Counted from the stretch's first letter, positions 46,135 through 58,620 are shown. The stretch is DNA of 64,000 nucleotides from Catonia carolina (GCA_035578175.1 JAQMRL010000003.1:54172672-54236671); one strand, 5' to 3'. The notes: a model not told the origin generated them from the sequence alone. Program-made: numbers and translations.

Positions 46135-46895
46135 AATTAGAACCCAAGATTTTTAAATTTTTCAGTCCACTACGCTACGGAGGTGATTTTTTACGAAAAT
46201 CAATTCTTTATTTCATCTAATCGCTAAATCTTCGTGGATTCTCGAATATAATTGATTTTACTAATGTTAATAGGCGGGTAATGACCTAGTAATTAATGTG
46301 ACCTCAAATTTTTTAAATTTGTCTTCATGACAACCCTCTCATATAAAACATGTACACTAGGGCGATACCGGGTGATCAGCGTAGACGTTTGAAGCGCCTC
46401 TGGCCAAGACATCTTCTTGGCCAACTGTAGGACTGTGGTGATGACTGCACGCTCCTTCAAGTAAATAAAGTTTTGGAACATTAGCTTCACATTTAGAAAT
46501 TTTTGTATTAATATAATAACAGATACTAAATTTCAATTAAAATTGTCAAAAAAAAATTTGTCTTCAGAGATCATAAAAACATTTTTTCAAGCTGGGTTCA
46601 TCTTATCAATATTTTACCTAAACGGGTATTTTGATGAAGGTTCTGATTCTTAAAATTGTATTACTGAAAGTAGTCTAGATTTTTTGCAATGTATTCTCTT
46701 ATTAAAAAACGTTGTATACTCCCTTAGAGTAAGGTATAATACAATTTTGAATTTTAACTAAATAGAGTATTTTATTTTTATTTTGACACAAACAGTTTTC
46801 TTAGATAGTAGAATGTGTTAGTATTATACCTAAGATTATTAATACAAAAAGGTACGCGTACATTATCATAATAAAAAGTCTTGAAAAATAACGAG
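46135..46895. other. Intronic DNA, nothing recognised
   Basis: About 46360-46460 is GC-richer with an inverted CTTGGCC-type motif (TGGCCAAGACATCTTCTTGG). No gene is supported. Confidence 0.35.
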
Positions 46896-46899
46896 ATTT

Positions 46900-47150
46900 C
46901 TTTCGAGGGAGTGGAGAACTAAGATTAAGCCACGGATTCTCATTAAATTAAAAACTCTCTCTGTAGTTGGCCGCTTAATTTTTCTATCTGGGCGAGGCAT
47001 GTACCGCGGGTAATACGGCACCCTGGAGGCCACTTGCCGTTAATTTGGAATCCCTCACACCCCACTCAGATTGTGCTCTCTCAGCGCACTTCATCACTTG
47101 TTTATTCCGTAGCGAACGGTTTGGTCTCTCATTTCTACCGGTTAATTAAA
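46900..47150. other. GC-richer intronic island 5
   Basis: Contains GTTGGCCGCTTAATTTTTC, GGGCGAGGCATGTACCGCGG and ACTTGCCGTTAATTTGG, with several TTAAT/ATTAA cores in GC-rich context. No repeat match within the window. Confidence 0.42.
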
Positions 47151-49375
47151 CGCATTTTCACTTATGACATTATTAAAACCATGGTTTTCTCATATTGTTT
47201 ACTAACCTTCATATTATTCTCCGCAAAACTCAAAAATATAAAGTTTTAAAAAGATTTGATACTGTATAATCATTTTAAAGCATAATCATATTTTTACTTT
47301 GTGATTTTTTATTCATCGACTTTATGTAAACGTATACTTTTTTCAACAATCTTAATTTGATTTACATTTTCTAAATGAAATTCTACCCTACCAAATCCTT
47401 CGGGGGTTCTTGTAAAGAATTTTAATTCTTTTCTCCCAGTTTTAGTCATTGAATCATAGTAAAATATTTTCAAACCAAAAATTGTACTTTGGGGTAAAAA
47501 ACTAGATTTAATTTTTTTTAAATATTAACTAACAAAGTTTACTGTACAAATTTGCCACCGATTTCTTTTATTTTGCAGTCCGATTCAGCCCAGCCAGTTA
47601 ATAGCATACTTTTGGAAGTTGAATGAGCAAAAATTCTCGATATTTTACCAGATGAATGCCAAAACTGAACCGGTAACACACAACCTGTTACGCCACCCAG
47701 TTACTAAAATTATTGGTCGTTTAATTCCTTCCTCGGTCTTCCCAAGTTCCTTCACTCCCGTAAGGTATACCCTTCAATCGCTTTAAGAATTCGGTCCGCT
47801 TTTATCTTTATAATGAACACCAACCACTGCCTTTGGAACTAAAATTTCTCTACTTTTCAACCACTGACAATTTTCGTATTCCACGTTTTACTTCAAAACA
47901 AGCCACTAGGAACATTACCAATCACCAAACGTTTAGTACATTGTATCTGTATCACATTTATTATTTTAGGACAACTAACAAAACCTAGACTATAGAAAAT
48001 TATATTTGTTTCCATTGGAAAGATCATAAAAAATATTGTTTAATGTAAAAAGTTTACAACATTCAGGGACGATTTATGAGGAAAGGAGTATGGATCTACG
48101 AGTTTAAGAATTACATGTCATTAATTTTTTTAAATGTAAAAAAATAATAAGAACAAATTAAATTAAGTAGTCTGGGATCTATCAGTGGACAAATTTCTCC
48201 AAGCACGTCACTCATGTCACGTCATTTATCGTTATTCATCATCACAGATTCTTTCATTTGTACAGATAGGCCTATAGTAAGTTTTATTAAAACAACGTTA
48301 AAAAAACGTAGAATTTAACAGCGATATTTTTTATTTTACAATTCTGGGACCCAAAGAAGTCAAATATAAAAGAATAATGTAACATTAGAATAGCGATATT
48401 CTAGAACTAGTGTATTATTTGAGGTGGAATGTATTGAACAAGGATAATAGATTGCGGTGTATGAAATGTTTCAAATAGAAATCCTCGGAAATCGAAACTA
48501 GTAGAAACTTTTAATTTTGATTTATTTTACCATGTTCTGAAAAGTGGAGTAATTATTTAAGGAACTATCAAACCGCAGATATAAAAACAGTTAGCGTCTT
48601 TGTGGTGAGTTAGTCACTGCTTGCACTGTGAATGGAGTTACTGTTGGTCGGGCAGTTTTGAAGTAGTGTCATTATGGGACCGGTTTTGAATTACATTAAT
48701 AGTGCTTGTGCGCACGGGAGGTAGCAAGTGGCCGTGGACGATTGTTAAGTGGCATTATCTTACTTAAAGTCAAGCTTAGTTTTTTGAAATTTCAATTATT
48801 AGATTCACAACTGTACAAATCTTCGCCCAAGCGAAAACGATTGTAAGTATTATAAAAGTGTGGCTTTAAAAAGAATTGAGTAGATCGCAGTCCAATAACA
48901 GTCCTTTAACGGTTAGCCTATATAGGCTTAGTTAATTCGCCTGATGACACCTTTGCTCCAGCGTCATTTCAGTCATCGTACAGTATTATTAGGTTAATCA
49001 GGAGAGTCAAGGTCGGAATTTAAAGCGTTGGCATTATTTCGCAGTTTATCTTTGAAACGTTGGTATATTTTGTGGAAAACGTCGTTAATATACAGGATTT
49101 ATAAATCAGAATGTAGTGTAGAATTTGTTACATAATATGGTGGATCAGTAATTTGACAAAACCTTTTACTGGAAACGAATTTTTGCGATGACTGATGGTT
49201 TTGAACAACAGTAGATTTGACCAGCGTACATCCAAACTGGTTTTAAACAAGATTTATAAACAAGTAATTTCAAGTGTAATTTTAGGCTCAAATTTTGTAA
49301 TTAATTTAATTGAAGTAATGTAATTTTATTTGTTAGTATTATAAGTTTAATAATCGATTGCTTAAATAATAATAT
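47151..49375. other. Intronic DNA, possible further islands
   Basis: No supported gene or repeat. Two patches (47700-47890 and 48590-48760) are somewhat GC-richer, but too weak to call. Confidence 0.35.
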
Positions 49376-49460
49376 CTTCTTCTTGATGTGCCTATCCGTT
49401 ACGAATGTTGGCGATCATCATGGCAATCTTCATCTTGTCTGCAGCAACTCGGAAAAGCCT
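49376..49460 (-). pseudogene. RTE-like LINE extreme 3' end
   Basis: The minus strand reads FRVAADKMKIAMMIANIRNG, then a stop and an AAGAAGAAG tail. It matches the ending at 41885-42070. Confidence 0.7.
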
Positions 49461-50660
49461 AAATAATAATATACTATTGTTATAAGTTTAAAGAAATCTG
49501 TTTATTTTTTATTGTACCCAGATCCCGAAAGAACCTAGGGTTAGGTGTTACAATATTTTAAGAAGTTAAATAACTCTCATTCGACAAGTGCTTGACGGTT
49601 TTCCAAACCAGTAATAAACAAATGTACTGGTAATTGTCCAGTTCAATTTTTAAACTCTCACAAGCCAGAAACAACCAAGTGAAAAAATAAGGTATTAATT
49701 TTTAAAAAAATCTGTAGTTTCCGTTAACAAATAATGTAGAAATGCATACTAAGTTTTACGGTCATACGAAAGGTAAAATAATCATTAAATATTTCGTTCA
49801 AATAAAAAAACTAAATATTGATATTGGGCTATAGTATTTTTAACACTCGATATTTTCAGTATAAAATCCGAGTATATACATTATAAATGACACAGTAGAT
49901 TTTATTTTATTTTGTGTTATAGAAGTACACAAACTCGCACACGCATGTAATATCGATAAGAATAAAGTGTTAATAAAATAGTTGGATATCTATGTAGTAG
50001 TTAATGTAGTTGTAATACACAGGGCTTTACTCACCAAGTAGCTTAAGAAACATTATTGTAAAGGTAACTTTAAACTTAACTTTGTTTAAGTTTAGTTAAG
50101 GTAAACCACTTAAGTATTAGCAAACATTGCCTTTCTAGTCTTTCTTGTAAAGTGATCCTTTATTTGAGGTTAACCTTTACCAAAAACAATTATTACCTAC
50201 GCCTACAGTATTTAACTTTCACAATTCAATATTAAATTTGAAATATATTCAATTTTTCTTTTCTTTATCAATCCTGGGAATTGGTAAGAGTTCGCCATGT
50301 CCAGGCTCGTAGCCAGGGCGCAACTTGAGGCATTAGCCCCCCGAATGGAAAATTCAAATTTCATGCTATCCTAAATGTCGCAGGTCCATGGTTTAAATAA
50401 AAGAGAAATGAAAAATATATTAAGTAGGCCTGAAAAACTTCATAGAAGTAAAATAAAAGGAAAACCTTTTTAGTTAGCTATATTTTTATGAAGTACCCAT
50501 ATTTGTTCACATATGAGGCATAACACCGCTCAGTTCCCCATTCATCGCTTTCTAGGTCTGCCTCTACTGTTTCGTCCATCTGTACCCAACAATTTTTTGG
50601 AATCTTAATCGCTGACATTCGCAAAGTTCACATCACTGTTTACATTTTTAAGTATACACA
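49461..50660. other. AT-rich intronic DNA
   Basis: No supported gene or repeat. Confidence 0.4.
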
Positions 50661-50664
50661 AGAA

Positions 50665-51690
50665 TTTTTTTGTAATAACATTTTTTGCAATCAGTTTTAA
50701 AAATAAACTATAAACAAATCTTCTGAATTTACAAATGACAAGTTGAGGTCTCATTATCCTGAGTACCTCTCATTATATCAAAATTATTCATTTTTGAAAA
50801 TAGAAAATTACTATGTACATATTTACAGTTTAATACTTTCCACTCGCTATAATTTTTATGTAGGCTACATTTAAACTCTATCACACAAGTCCAAAACATA
50901 ATAACGTTTCAAGTGTCTAACTTCTTCTGCATTGTTTAAAAGATTTATGACTAATTCGTTTTCGTGACTTTCAAGTTTCACCCGGTATTTTGTGTTAAAA
51001 TCCCTTATCTCGTCCATTACTTCAGGAAGGTTGCAATAATGGTGTATTTCTGCATTCCTTCAAAAACATGGTTCCCTTGTTATTGCCCGAATAACCTTAT
51101 TCTGGAACCTTTAAATTACCTTTATGTTACTTCTGCTGGTAGTTCCCCAAAGTTTAACGCCGTGCAACCAAACTGGATTATACCCCAACGAGCTAAAGAC
51201 TGCGGAGGAGATCTAGCCAATAACAGCCAAGGTCGAGTGCGAGGTTGCCCCTTCGCTGAGGCACATTCTGTTTCACCGAACTTCAGCTGACTTTTTGTTA
51301 GGCTGTCATCCACAGCGGGACCACAACGTGATAACGCAGGATACGATTATCGAAAGCTTGGCTGTGTGCTGTGATATAGGTCACTATGCTCCGTCTTCAA
51401 CTGCAGTCTCTAGTTCGTTAAGCTATGAGTAACATTTTGTAAATCAGCAACTTATTCTCAAGAGAGAGTGAAGAGTTCCCGCCAATCAGCTAGTACATCC
51501 TTTTGTATTTTAGATTCATTTCATTCCTCTTCATTCTCACGCGGGTTTTCCAAGTTAACCGCCTGTCAGGATGCATACCTAGGTACTTCACAATTTCAGT
51601 TTGTGGTAAATCAACATCTCCAAGTTTTACTGCACTAGAATAATGAGACAAATAAATTTGTTCTAATCTCATCGTTTCTGATACGATCAT
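50665..51690 (-). pseudogene. Jockey-type LINE, 3' third, split by a MITE
   Basis: From high to low coordinate the minus strand reads SSAVKLGDVDLPQTEIVKYL, GMHPDRRLTWKTRVRMKRNE, GGNSSLSLENKLLIYKMLL, then a 241-bp insertion. It resumes with LKPVWLHGVKLWGTTSRSNI and RFQNKVIRAITREPWF, and near the end HENELVINLLNNAEEVRHLK. Poly(T) at 50665-50671 marks the 3' end. It is a different subfamily from the young jockey. Confidence 0.82.
51183..51423. mobile_element. 241-bp MITE inside jockey fragment
   Basis: TA flanks both sides (51181-51182 and 51424-51425). The ends are inverted: CCCAACGAGCTAAAGACTGC on the left and the complement of CTTAACGAACTAGAGACTGC on the right. It breaks the jockey frame between KMLL and LKPVW. 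A second copy lies inverted at 58621-58863. TA target choice suggests the Tc1/mariner group. Confidence 0.87.
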
Positions 51691-52559
51691 ATAGGGCCTA
51701 CACGCTTTCACAGATCTCAAAAATCTCAAAATAAAATAATACTGGAACTTGGAAATTAAAATATGCTGAACGGTTAATGTTTTATCTGCGCTAATCTTTT
51801 TGTTACTTTTAAATGCAATACAATTTTTAATAATACACAACATCCCTAATTATTGAAATCATCCAATGAAATTCACCATATTTTTCATTTATATGCAGAT
51901 TGAAATGAATTTTTTGTTATTTATTAAGGGATTTTCTAAGTTATAACGAGTTCCTCAATATAATTTAAGCTCTCCCAAATGAAAAATGATTTTCGTTTCA
52001 TTTAAAAATAATGCCATTACTGTATTCTAAAAAGGTTACAGATTTAATCACAATGTAGATTTTCATTTTGAAACGAATGGACATAATAGTACCTTTACGG
52101 TCGCTTTTATAACTGAATTTATCAAAATGTTTCCTATATCGATATGAATATCTCGATGTCTATGTCAACAATATAAGCGGTTTGATTACTAATTAAACTT
52201 TAATCCATCATGACATTTTATTGATAATTTATGGAGATATTAAAATTTTATATTGTTGGGTATGATGTATATATATTTTGTCGTTGGGAATAATGTTCAT
52301 TAACTGTTGGGCATCACAAATCACAGGGATATCGGAGTTAAAAACCACATCTGATAACGAGACTTCTATGCATACCAATCATGCGTCTGCATTAAAATGA
52401 AAAGCAATAAAATCAGTTACGATTGGAAAAATACACAGCGTATCATGCATCAAACCGTAATAGTATTATTATTGTTATTATTATTGTTTTTGTTAGTACT
52501 ATAATACAACGTTCAAAACCAAAACGAGTTATTCAAAAATATATTTGCTGAGTTTACTG

Positions 52560-52835
52560 ATAAAGCCAACGATATAGAGGGAGGTGGTTTAAAGGGTGGA
52601 ATTTATATCCTATGCCTTGATAAAGCTCCATGAAACAGCGGCAGGCTCGGTTTTTCAAGTTATTTATCGCGATGAAAAACATTGATAGGGTCCGAAACCG
52701 CTCGGTTGACAAATGACCAGCCACCGCCGCGACGCTATCCATCAACTGAGGCGTCCGTCCCGACCGACGCCCCGCTCACTCAATAACCAATTCCATCCTC
52801 AGACGCCGTTGCATAAGTGTGAACATGAGACTAAA
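52560..52835. other. GC-richer intronic island 6
   Basis: The strongest local composition change in the intron: GTTATTTATCGCGATGAAAA, CGGTTGACAAATGACCAGCC, ACCGCCGCGACGC, then GACCGACGCCCCGCTCACTC. TTTATCGCGATGAAAAAC looks like a regulatory-site cluster. Frames on both strands lack family features. Confidence 0.45.
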
Positions 52836-53071
52836 CAGGTCTTTATAGAAGGAACAATGTATTTAAATTCTATTGCATATCTTTTTTACCCTCGCTATAT
52901 ATCCTATAGACTACAAAATACTATTATTACTATAGATTATAATGCATCTATTGTTTTCCTTACATTATTTCTTACGTAGTAAACAATAAACAAGCTTAAA
53001 CTAAAATCGAACTTCTTTCTTGTGTTTACTATTTTTTTAATAAGCTAAATTGTTTGGATTATAATACAGTT

Positions 53072-53170
53072 TTAACCAACCGGGTTGGTCTAGTGGTAAA
53101 CTCGACGCTGAAGTAAGCTGCTTTTTTGAGACGAAGGTTCCGTGGTTCAAATCTAATTTAGTAATTTTCT
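53072..53170 (+). repeat. SINE family 2, tRNA-like head
   Basis: AACCGGGTTGGTCTAGTGG carries an A-box match (TGGTCTAGTGG) and GGTTCCGTGGTTCAAATC a B-box match. A tail-like piece (TTAAATTGAACTAATTGC) lies at 53895-53940, so the copy may be split by the 700 bp between. Confidence 0.7.
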
Positions 53171-54354
53171 GGTACTACCATTTTCTCCATTACAACTATA
53201 GATAGAGATTTCAAACAAAAACCATTTTATTTACTGAGTTGTGCTATTTTAAATCCTTAAATTTTTAAACAATATTTTTCGACTTTATCTAAAATTGGCC
53301 ATCTAAATTTGAAATATTTTACTCATCTAGCTCATAAAATTAAGAATATAATGGTAAATTATTTGGTATACCAGTTAAAGAAAGTTATGAAGATACTCTG
53401 ACCGAAAATTGAAGGAGATATCTTAATTAGTCTCTGAGTAGGCCTAAATGATACCGAAGTGGAAAGAAATATAATATTTCCGAAAAACACCGTTTTTCAA
53501 AAGAATACAAAGCAATACGGAAAAGTACTAAGTAATACCAAAACCTAAACAGTACACGCCAACAGTAAAGCACGCATTTCTAGGTTACTTTCCAGTAAAC
53601 AAAGCATTCACAATATGACAGCTAATTCTTGCACACGATTCCATTTGTAAGAAATACAATTGAAATACTACTAGAATTTCAAACAAAACAAAAAGTAAGC
53701 AACGAACAAACAAAAAATCCGAAAAGTTAGCGGGCACGATCATTTCCTTTTTTAATTTTTAAGGGTTTATAATTACACTGCACCTACAATTTATACACCA
53801 AATTAATCCGAAAACTACAGAGAATAATAAAATTAAATAAACATAAAATCAATTTTTTTTCTTTTTTAACGTCTGTAGGCTATCCCCTAATATTCTTAAA
53901 TTGAACTAATTGCAACGTACACAGATTACAGATTTTAAAAAATGATAATATTTACTAAATCGGTGTCATAATATCATTAACTATGTAGTATGCCTTTTCA
54001 ATTAAGTTTATTTTATTTTTATCATATTTTATTTTAGTTATTAATTAATCGGATTTTAGGTTTTAATATTAATTTATAAGTTGAAATATCATTAAATGTA
54101 AAACTAATCGGTGACAAACTCATTTTAAAACAAACATAATATTTAATATGTAATCCATTAAGTTAAGTTAAATAACAGGATGCAATAAATTAATGTATAG
54201 TAAAACAATAACAGGACGTAAGTCATCAATTATTAGTAATAGTTTAACGTATTTTTTTCCCTTTAACAATATGTAACGAACTTTTGGTATAGAAGTGGGA
54301 GTAGATGTTTCCAGAACAACACAACCGTTAAATTTAAAATCTTAAATTAATATG
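53171..54354. other. AT-rich intronic DNA
   Basis: Nothing recognised except the possible SINE tail near 53895. Confidence 0.4.
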
Positions 54355-54485
54355 TAGTGGGACATTTTTAGAGATCGCTGATTGGACAGGCCAATTGAAG
54401 GTTAATGAGAGAGGGATTTTAGGGTGATGATGACTGGAAAGCGACGCGTGACTCTGCTTTCATCTTTAAAATGGTACAGACGTAC
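54355..54485. other. GC-richer intronic island 7
   Basis: Short island: GATTGGACAGGCCAATTGAA (inverted TTGG/CCAA boxes), GTTAATGAGAGAGGG, AAAGCGACGCGTGACTC. Sharply bounded by A/T runs. No repeat match within the window. Confidence 0.42.
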
Positions 54486-55264
54486 TCTTTGTAACAGATT
54501 AAGTTATAATTGTAAAATGTGAATTATAATGCATTGTCTTAAATATATCTTTATAAAAATTAGAGTCAGTTAATAATGTAATAGAGGAGTAAATTGTTAT
54601 TATATTTGTGTTTTAATTAATTATAATGTAAATGTATTATTATTTTTTTTTTAACAAATTTATAAATGTGTATCAGTTGCATCCAAACACACGTAAGTTT
54701 TAATTTCATAATGTATTTCAATTTTAAATAATTAAAAAGTGTATTTGTATTATTAATAACTTTATAACATTTAATTTTAATTATCATTAAAGTTATTTAT
54801 CTATATTTTAATGAGTTTGTTATCCGTTATTTATCCCGGAGTCAACTTCTGCATGACACAACGCACTACCGGACAAATAATTTTCAAACCTTTGGAGTAT
54901 AATAATTTAAATATTCAAAATAAATTCAGTATCTTAATTAAAACATTTTTTATTCCTACAACTAATTGCAAGAACTTACAATAATAATTTCACCAAGTAT
55001 ATAAAACAGTGATAATGAATTAATTAAAACCTTATCCTCAAAACACTTTCCTTCATCGCCATTGTTGATAGATTTACTATAAATGTTTATTGCGACTTTC
55101 TCTTGTATTGTTACATTGTTACTAGTGTCTCTAATGTTACATTGTGCAATGTGTTTTAGTTTTCATTTTAGACAACTTGTACCTAATTAAATGTTTGTTT
55201 TGTATTAAGAATGTGTACCTTGGGTAGAATGTACATGAACTTCCTTATCAAGTACTTCATGTTA

Positions 55265-55390
55265 TTACTTTCTTTTTCTCTATATGACTACTGTATGATA
55301 AAGAGAAATGGAAAGATTTTTCGAAATCGAATTTTCACCGGCAATACACGTTTTCAGGTCCTGAACCAAAAAGCAAGTTTTTGGTGATTG

Positions 55391-55421
<31 letters not shown>

Positions 55422-55848
55422 ACTAAGTGTGAACAAAGTATCTCAAGAACGGAATATCGTACAAAATTGAAACTTGTGATTTAAGTACCACCAGAGGACC
55501 CAACATAAATATATTTATCAAAATCGGTCACACAAAACTATTAGTTAATTCGTGCAATTTTTCACTTTTTTGCGATGTCTCTTAATAAATAAACGGCTAT
55601 TACGATTTGTTTTAAATCACCTCATTTACTACATTTTTTATGCTCTAAAATAGATTAAGAACCTTGTCTGATGAAATTCTTAGGGGCTGTGCCCACGTAG
55701 CAAAAAAAAAATGTTTTTTTAATTACGGCCTTAATATGCATTTTTAGAGCAAAAACATAGATATAATTAAAGTTGTAGTAAATTAAAAACCTACAAATTT
55801 TATTTCAAATATTTGTTCTTCAATGCTTGTTTTAGCGTCAATAACAGT
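55265..55848. repeat. Dispersed repeat D, first copy
   Basis: Shares TTTTCGAAATC, TTTTCACCGG, GATTGGTCTGTG, TATCTCAAGAACGGAA, TCAAAATCGGTCA, TTTTTCACTTTTTTGCGAT and CTTTAATATGCATTTT-type blocks with 59288-60189. A (TG)n run is embedded at 55393-55420. An RTE-like LINE fragment follows directly. Confidence 0.75.
55393..55420. repeat. (TG)n microsatellite
   Basis: About 14 uninterrupted TG units inside repeat D. The other copy has only TGTGGTGTGTG at this place, so the run expanded locally. Confidence 0.95.
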
Positions 55849-56280
55849 CAACTAGTCTCACAGATTTTTTTAACCAAGATGTTCGTCATACGCTCCTCGT
55901 TCCTGCTATTTTTCCTGTATAATCAAATGCACCAGATAGTATTTCTCTTCACGTACAACACGTCCAAAAAGTACCAGTTTCCATCTCTTTGTCGTGATAA
56001 TCAATTCTAGCTCTTTATGTAGTCAATCTGATGTAAGACTTTCTCCATCCATGGTATTCTCAGCACACATCGATATATCCATAATTCAAAAACTTGAATT
56101 TCGTCTGTTCTCGTTTCTTAAGAGTCCAAGCCATTTCATAGATAAAAACAGAAAGGATGTAGCATCTTACGAATCTGATTTGGACTTCTATACTTAGATC
56201 CATGTCAAATGCCTTATCTTTATTAAGGCTGCCTTCACCACAATAATCCATTCTTGCATTTCTAGTTTTTGATCGTTACT
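55849..56280 (-). pseudogene. RTE-like LINE C-terminal fragment
   Basis: The minus strand reads GSLNKDKAFDMDLSIEVQIR, FVRCYILSVFIYEMAWTLKK, REQTKFKFLNYGYIDVC, then in shifted frames CLHKELELIITTKR and REEKYYLVHLIIQEK. The order A/G-x-x-N-K-x-K, R-x-R-L-L-K-C-Y-x-x-S-V-L-x-Y-x-x-E-x-W-T-L, EKY-x-L-L-x-L-I-I-Q-G-K is a common LINE C-terminal pattern. The expected GCETW reads EMAWT. Confidence 0.75.
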
Positions 56281-56434
56281 CTCATTTATTATTGTTACTT
56301 TACAGATTGTATTCGAATGCGCATTCGATTACACATCTTTTACGCATCAAATTAATTATGGAATAATTAACTTTCTACATATTTTTGAAAAGATATCTAT
56401 GGATTTAGGGTTACAAACTATATATTGCACTCAA

Positions 56435-56590
56435 TCTGTTAGTTCTAGGGCTACAAAAATAGTTCTGTTTCTTATGACATGGTCAGCCAATTATATGATA
56501 AAAGCATTTAAGAACAGAAGAGGTAGAGGTCTAAAAGATACTAATCAGAGCTATCTTCTCTGAGAGTAATAAATTTAACTTTTTACCTTC
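56435..56590. repeat. Dispersed repeat A, partial third copy
   Basis: Inverted relative to 12.2 kb: CACTCAATCTGTTAGTTCTA, ATGGTCAGCCAATTATATGA, then AGAGCTATCTTCTCTGAGAG. It ends there and a second partial copy follows at 56637. Confidence 0.75.
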
Positions 56591-56636
56591 ATTTCAATCA
56601 CAATCAAGTGATTTCATTCTTCACTTTAATTTCATT

Positions 56637-56985
56637 CACACTCAATCTCTTAGTTTCGGGGCTACAAAAAATATTTATGTTTCTTATCACATGATCAGCC
56701 AATTATATGACTAAAGCATTTAAAAGCAGAAGATGTAGAGGTGTAACAGACTCTATCAGAGTTATCTTCTTTAATGAATTTCCATACTATACAGCTGGCT
56801 GTATAACAGACCCTGTGGTGACTGAATTGAAGGTGTCATTTGCAAAAATGTGGAAAATGTGTTTTTTTTTCGGAAGGACATGCTGATAAACCTACTTTTC
56901 AACTCAGTGAAGAAAGGTAATAGTAGGTCACCTCACTCCTCGTTTTAGTAAAACCTCAAGAGGTTCAAACCACCCAACAACTATT
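56637..56985. repeat. Dispersed repeat A, fourth copy
   Basis: Same orientation as the copy at 56435 and nearly full length: CTCAATCTCTTAGTTTCGG, CACATGATCAGCCAATTATA, GTGTCATTTGCAAAAATG, CTCACTCCTCGTTTTAGTAA, ACCTCAAGAGGTTCAAACC. Confidence 0.8.
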
Positions 56986-57042
56986 TATATTATTAAGAAT
57001 TTTACAGAATCTGATTTCATCATACAACAACACTATAAATAT

Positions 57043-57093
57043 AGTCTATATATATATGTATATATATATATACATATATATATATATGCGTGC

Positions 57094-57122
<29 letters not shown>
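57043..57122. repeat. (AT)n-(GT)n compound microsatellite
   Basis: An A/T-alternating block with a self-complementary centre, followed by GCGTGCG and about 10 GT units. Confidence 0.95.
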
Positions 57123-57125
<3 letters not shown>

Positions 57126-57329
57126 ATTTATATGGTACAGTATTTTTTAACATGGCTTAAATACAGTTAGATTAAATAATAATTGAATTATAAACAGACT
57201 ACCATAGTAGGATGGTAAACTAATTAATTAATTAATACAGAGAGATAATTAAGTTAAATTGAAATTAATAATAAATCGGGTATAACTTGTCAGCAGCTTA
57301 TATTAATTAACATGATACGTTATAAATAA

Positions 57330-57875
57330 TGATAATCGAATGATATTTGCTACCAGCGTAATGCGATGCATTAATATCGCTGATAAAAACGTAATTGTAA
57401 TATATAGATGTCGGTGCGTTTAATAATATAATTACATTAGGATGCACTTAGGTGAAATGAAGAATGTTAAGTGAATATGATTGAGTGTGGGATGGGTAAA
57501 AGAGGGATCGGAAGGGCTTTAGATATTAATATAATTAAATTAGAATGTCATCAAAGAGATGGGCAGTCGTGATATAATCTGTTTATACGGGATAGGATTA
57601 ATAGCGACATGCCATCATGCGCTATCGACAACAATTTAATATAGGAAACTGTGGCGGGCTGTTACACTAACAACTGAACAGTAAGTGTGACGAATGGCAT
57701 AGCTTTTAATATTAAAGCGAGTAGAGCTAACATATAGCCTGGGCCCATACATAGGCTGTGCTTGTTCTCTTGCTCACTCGGTCTGGCCGGCCTAATCACA
57801 TCAGCTTGACTTATTGACAAGCTGATCCGATTAGTAAGAGCACTATGTTTGTGCCATATGGGTCTGAATCCGAAA
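57330..57875. other. GC-richer intronic island 8
   Basis: The longest island. It includes GCTACCAGCGTAATGCGATG, AAGAGGGATCGGAAGGGC, CATGCCATCATGCGCTATCG, and a strong dyad at 57792-57834: CTAATC, ACA, TCAGCTTG, a 9-base loop, CAAGCTGA, TCC, GATTAG. No repeat match within the window. Confidence 0.45.
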
Positions 57876-58229
57876 CTCTACGAAGCACCCCCGGGATATC
57901 TACTCTCTCTCCTATTGTACATACCCCGAAACACTGCAAACACATACACCCCTCTTAACTCTCATACTCTACACGTCTCTCTCCTTCTCTTTACCCCATA
58001 TCACCATCCTCTCAATCTATCTGCAATATAATCTGTACTATACTATCGTTTTCCTAATTGTAACAGACCCACAATGATCTACCAGGTGCAATAAGATTGC
58101 GTTTAAGGATTATTCCAAATGTCCATTGTACCATAATAACCATCTCATCTAATCAGACAGTTATGCTCTTGTTTACTCTTCATCAAACGTTATCCTCGAT
58201 AACTTATTTCAGCTTATTATCTGAAAAAT

Positions 58230-58345
58230 TTCCCCGTAACTGGTAGGTGGAATGTTAAATTATTTTCACTCGATCTGCTAGTTCCAGGGCTACAAAAAAT
58301 AGTTCTGTTTCTTATCACATAGTCAGCCAATTATATAACATGGAA
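58230..58345. repeat. Dispersed repeat A, end fragment
   Basis: GTAACTGGTAGGTGGAATG, CTGCTAGTTCCAGGGCTAC, CACATAGTCAGCCAATTATA. It matches one terminus of repeat A, then stops. Confidence 0.75.
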
Positions 58346-58620
58346 AATTCTTTGGATAAATTAGATACATTGCCAGGGTTTTATAATTTCGAACAGATAT
58401 TGAAATATTCAAAAAACATTTCCAGAGCAATATTAATAACTGCTTATTTTCAGTTTTTGGTGTTTTATTAATAAATGTATTTTATATTTGAATCAGTCTT
58501 TTGGGAAGTAACAGAAGTACTAATGTAACGCGCTATAAGTTGACGATTGCTCATATTGTGCAGAGGACAATATACTACCCATCCAACTAACATAGCCAAC
58601 ATGAAAACAAAAGTACTAAT

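Noticed and set aside
50964..51313. Overlapping plus- and minus-strand frames of 60-110 codons at the MITE.
   Set aside because: They straddle the jockey/MITE boundary and are by-products of the GC-richer MITE.
57792..57834. Dyad as a microRNA precursor.
   Set aside because: The stem is only 6 plus 8 bp with a 3x3 internal loop and does not extend, too short for a normal pre-miRNA.
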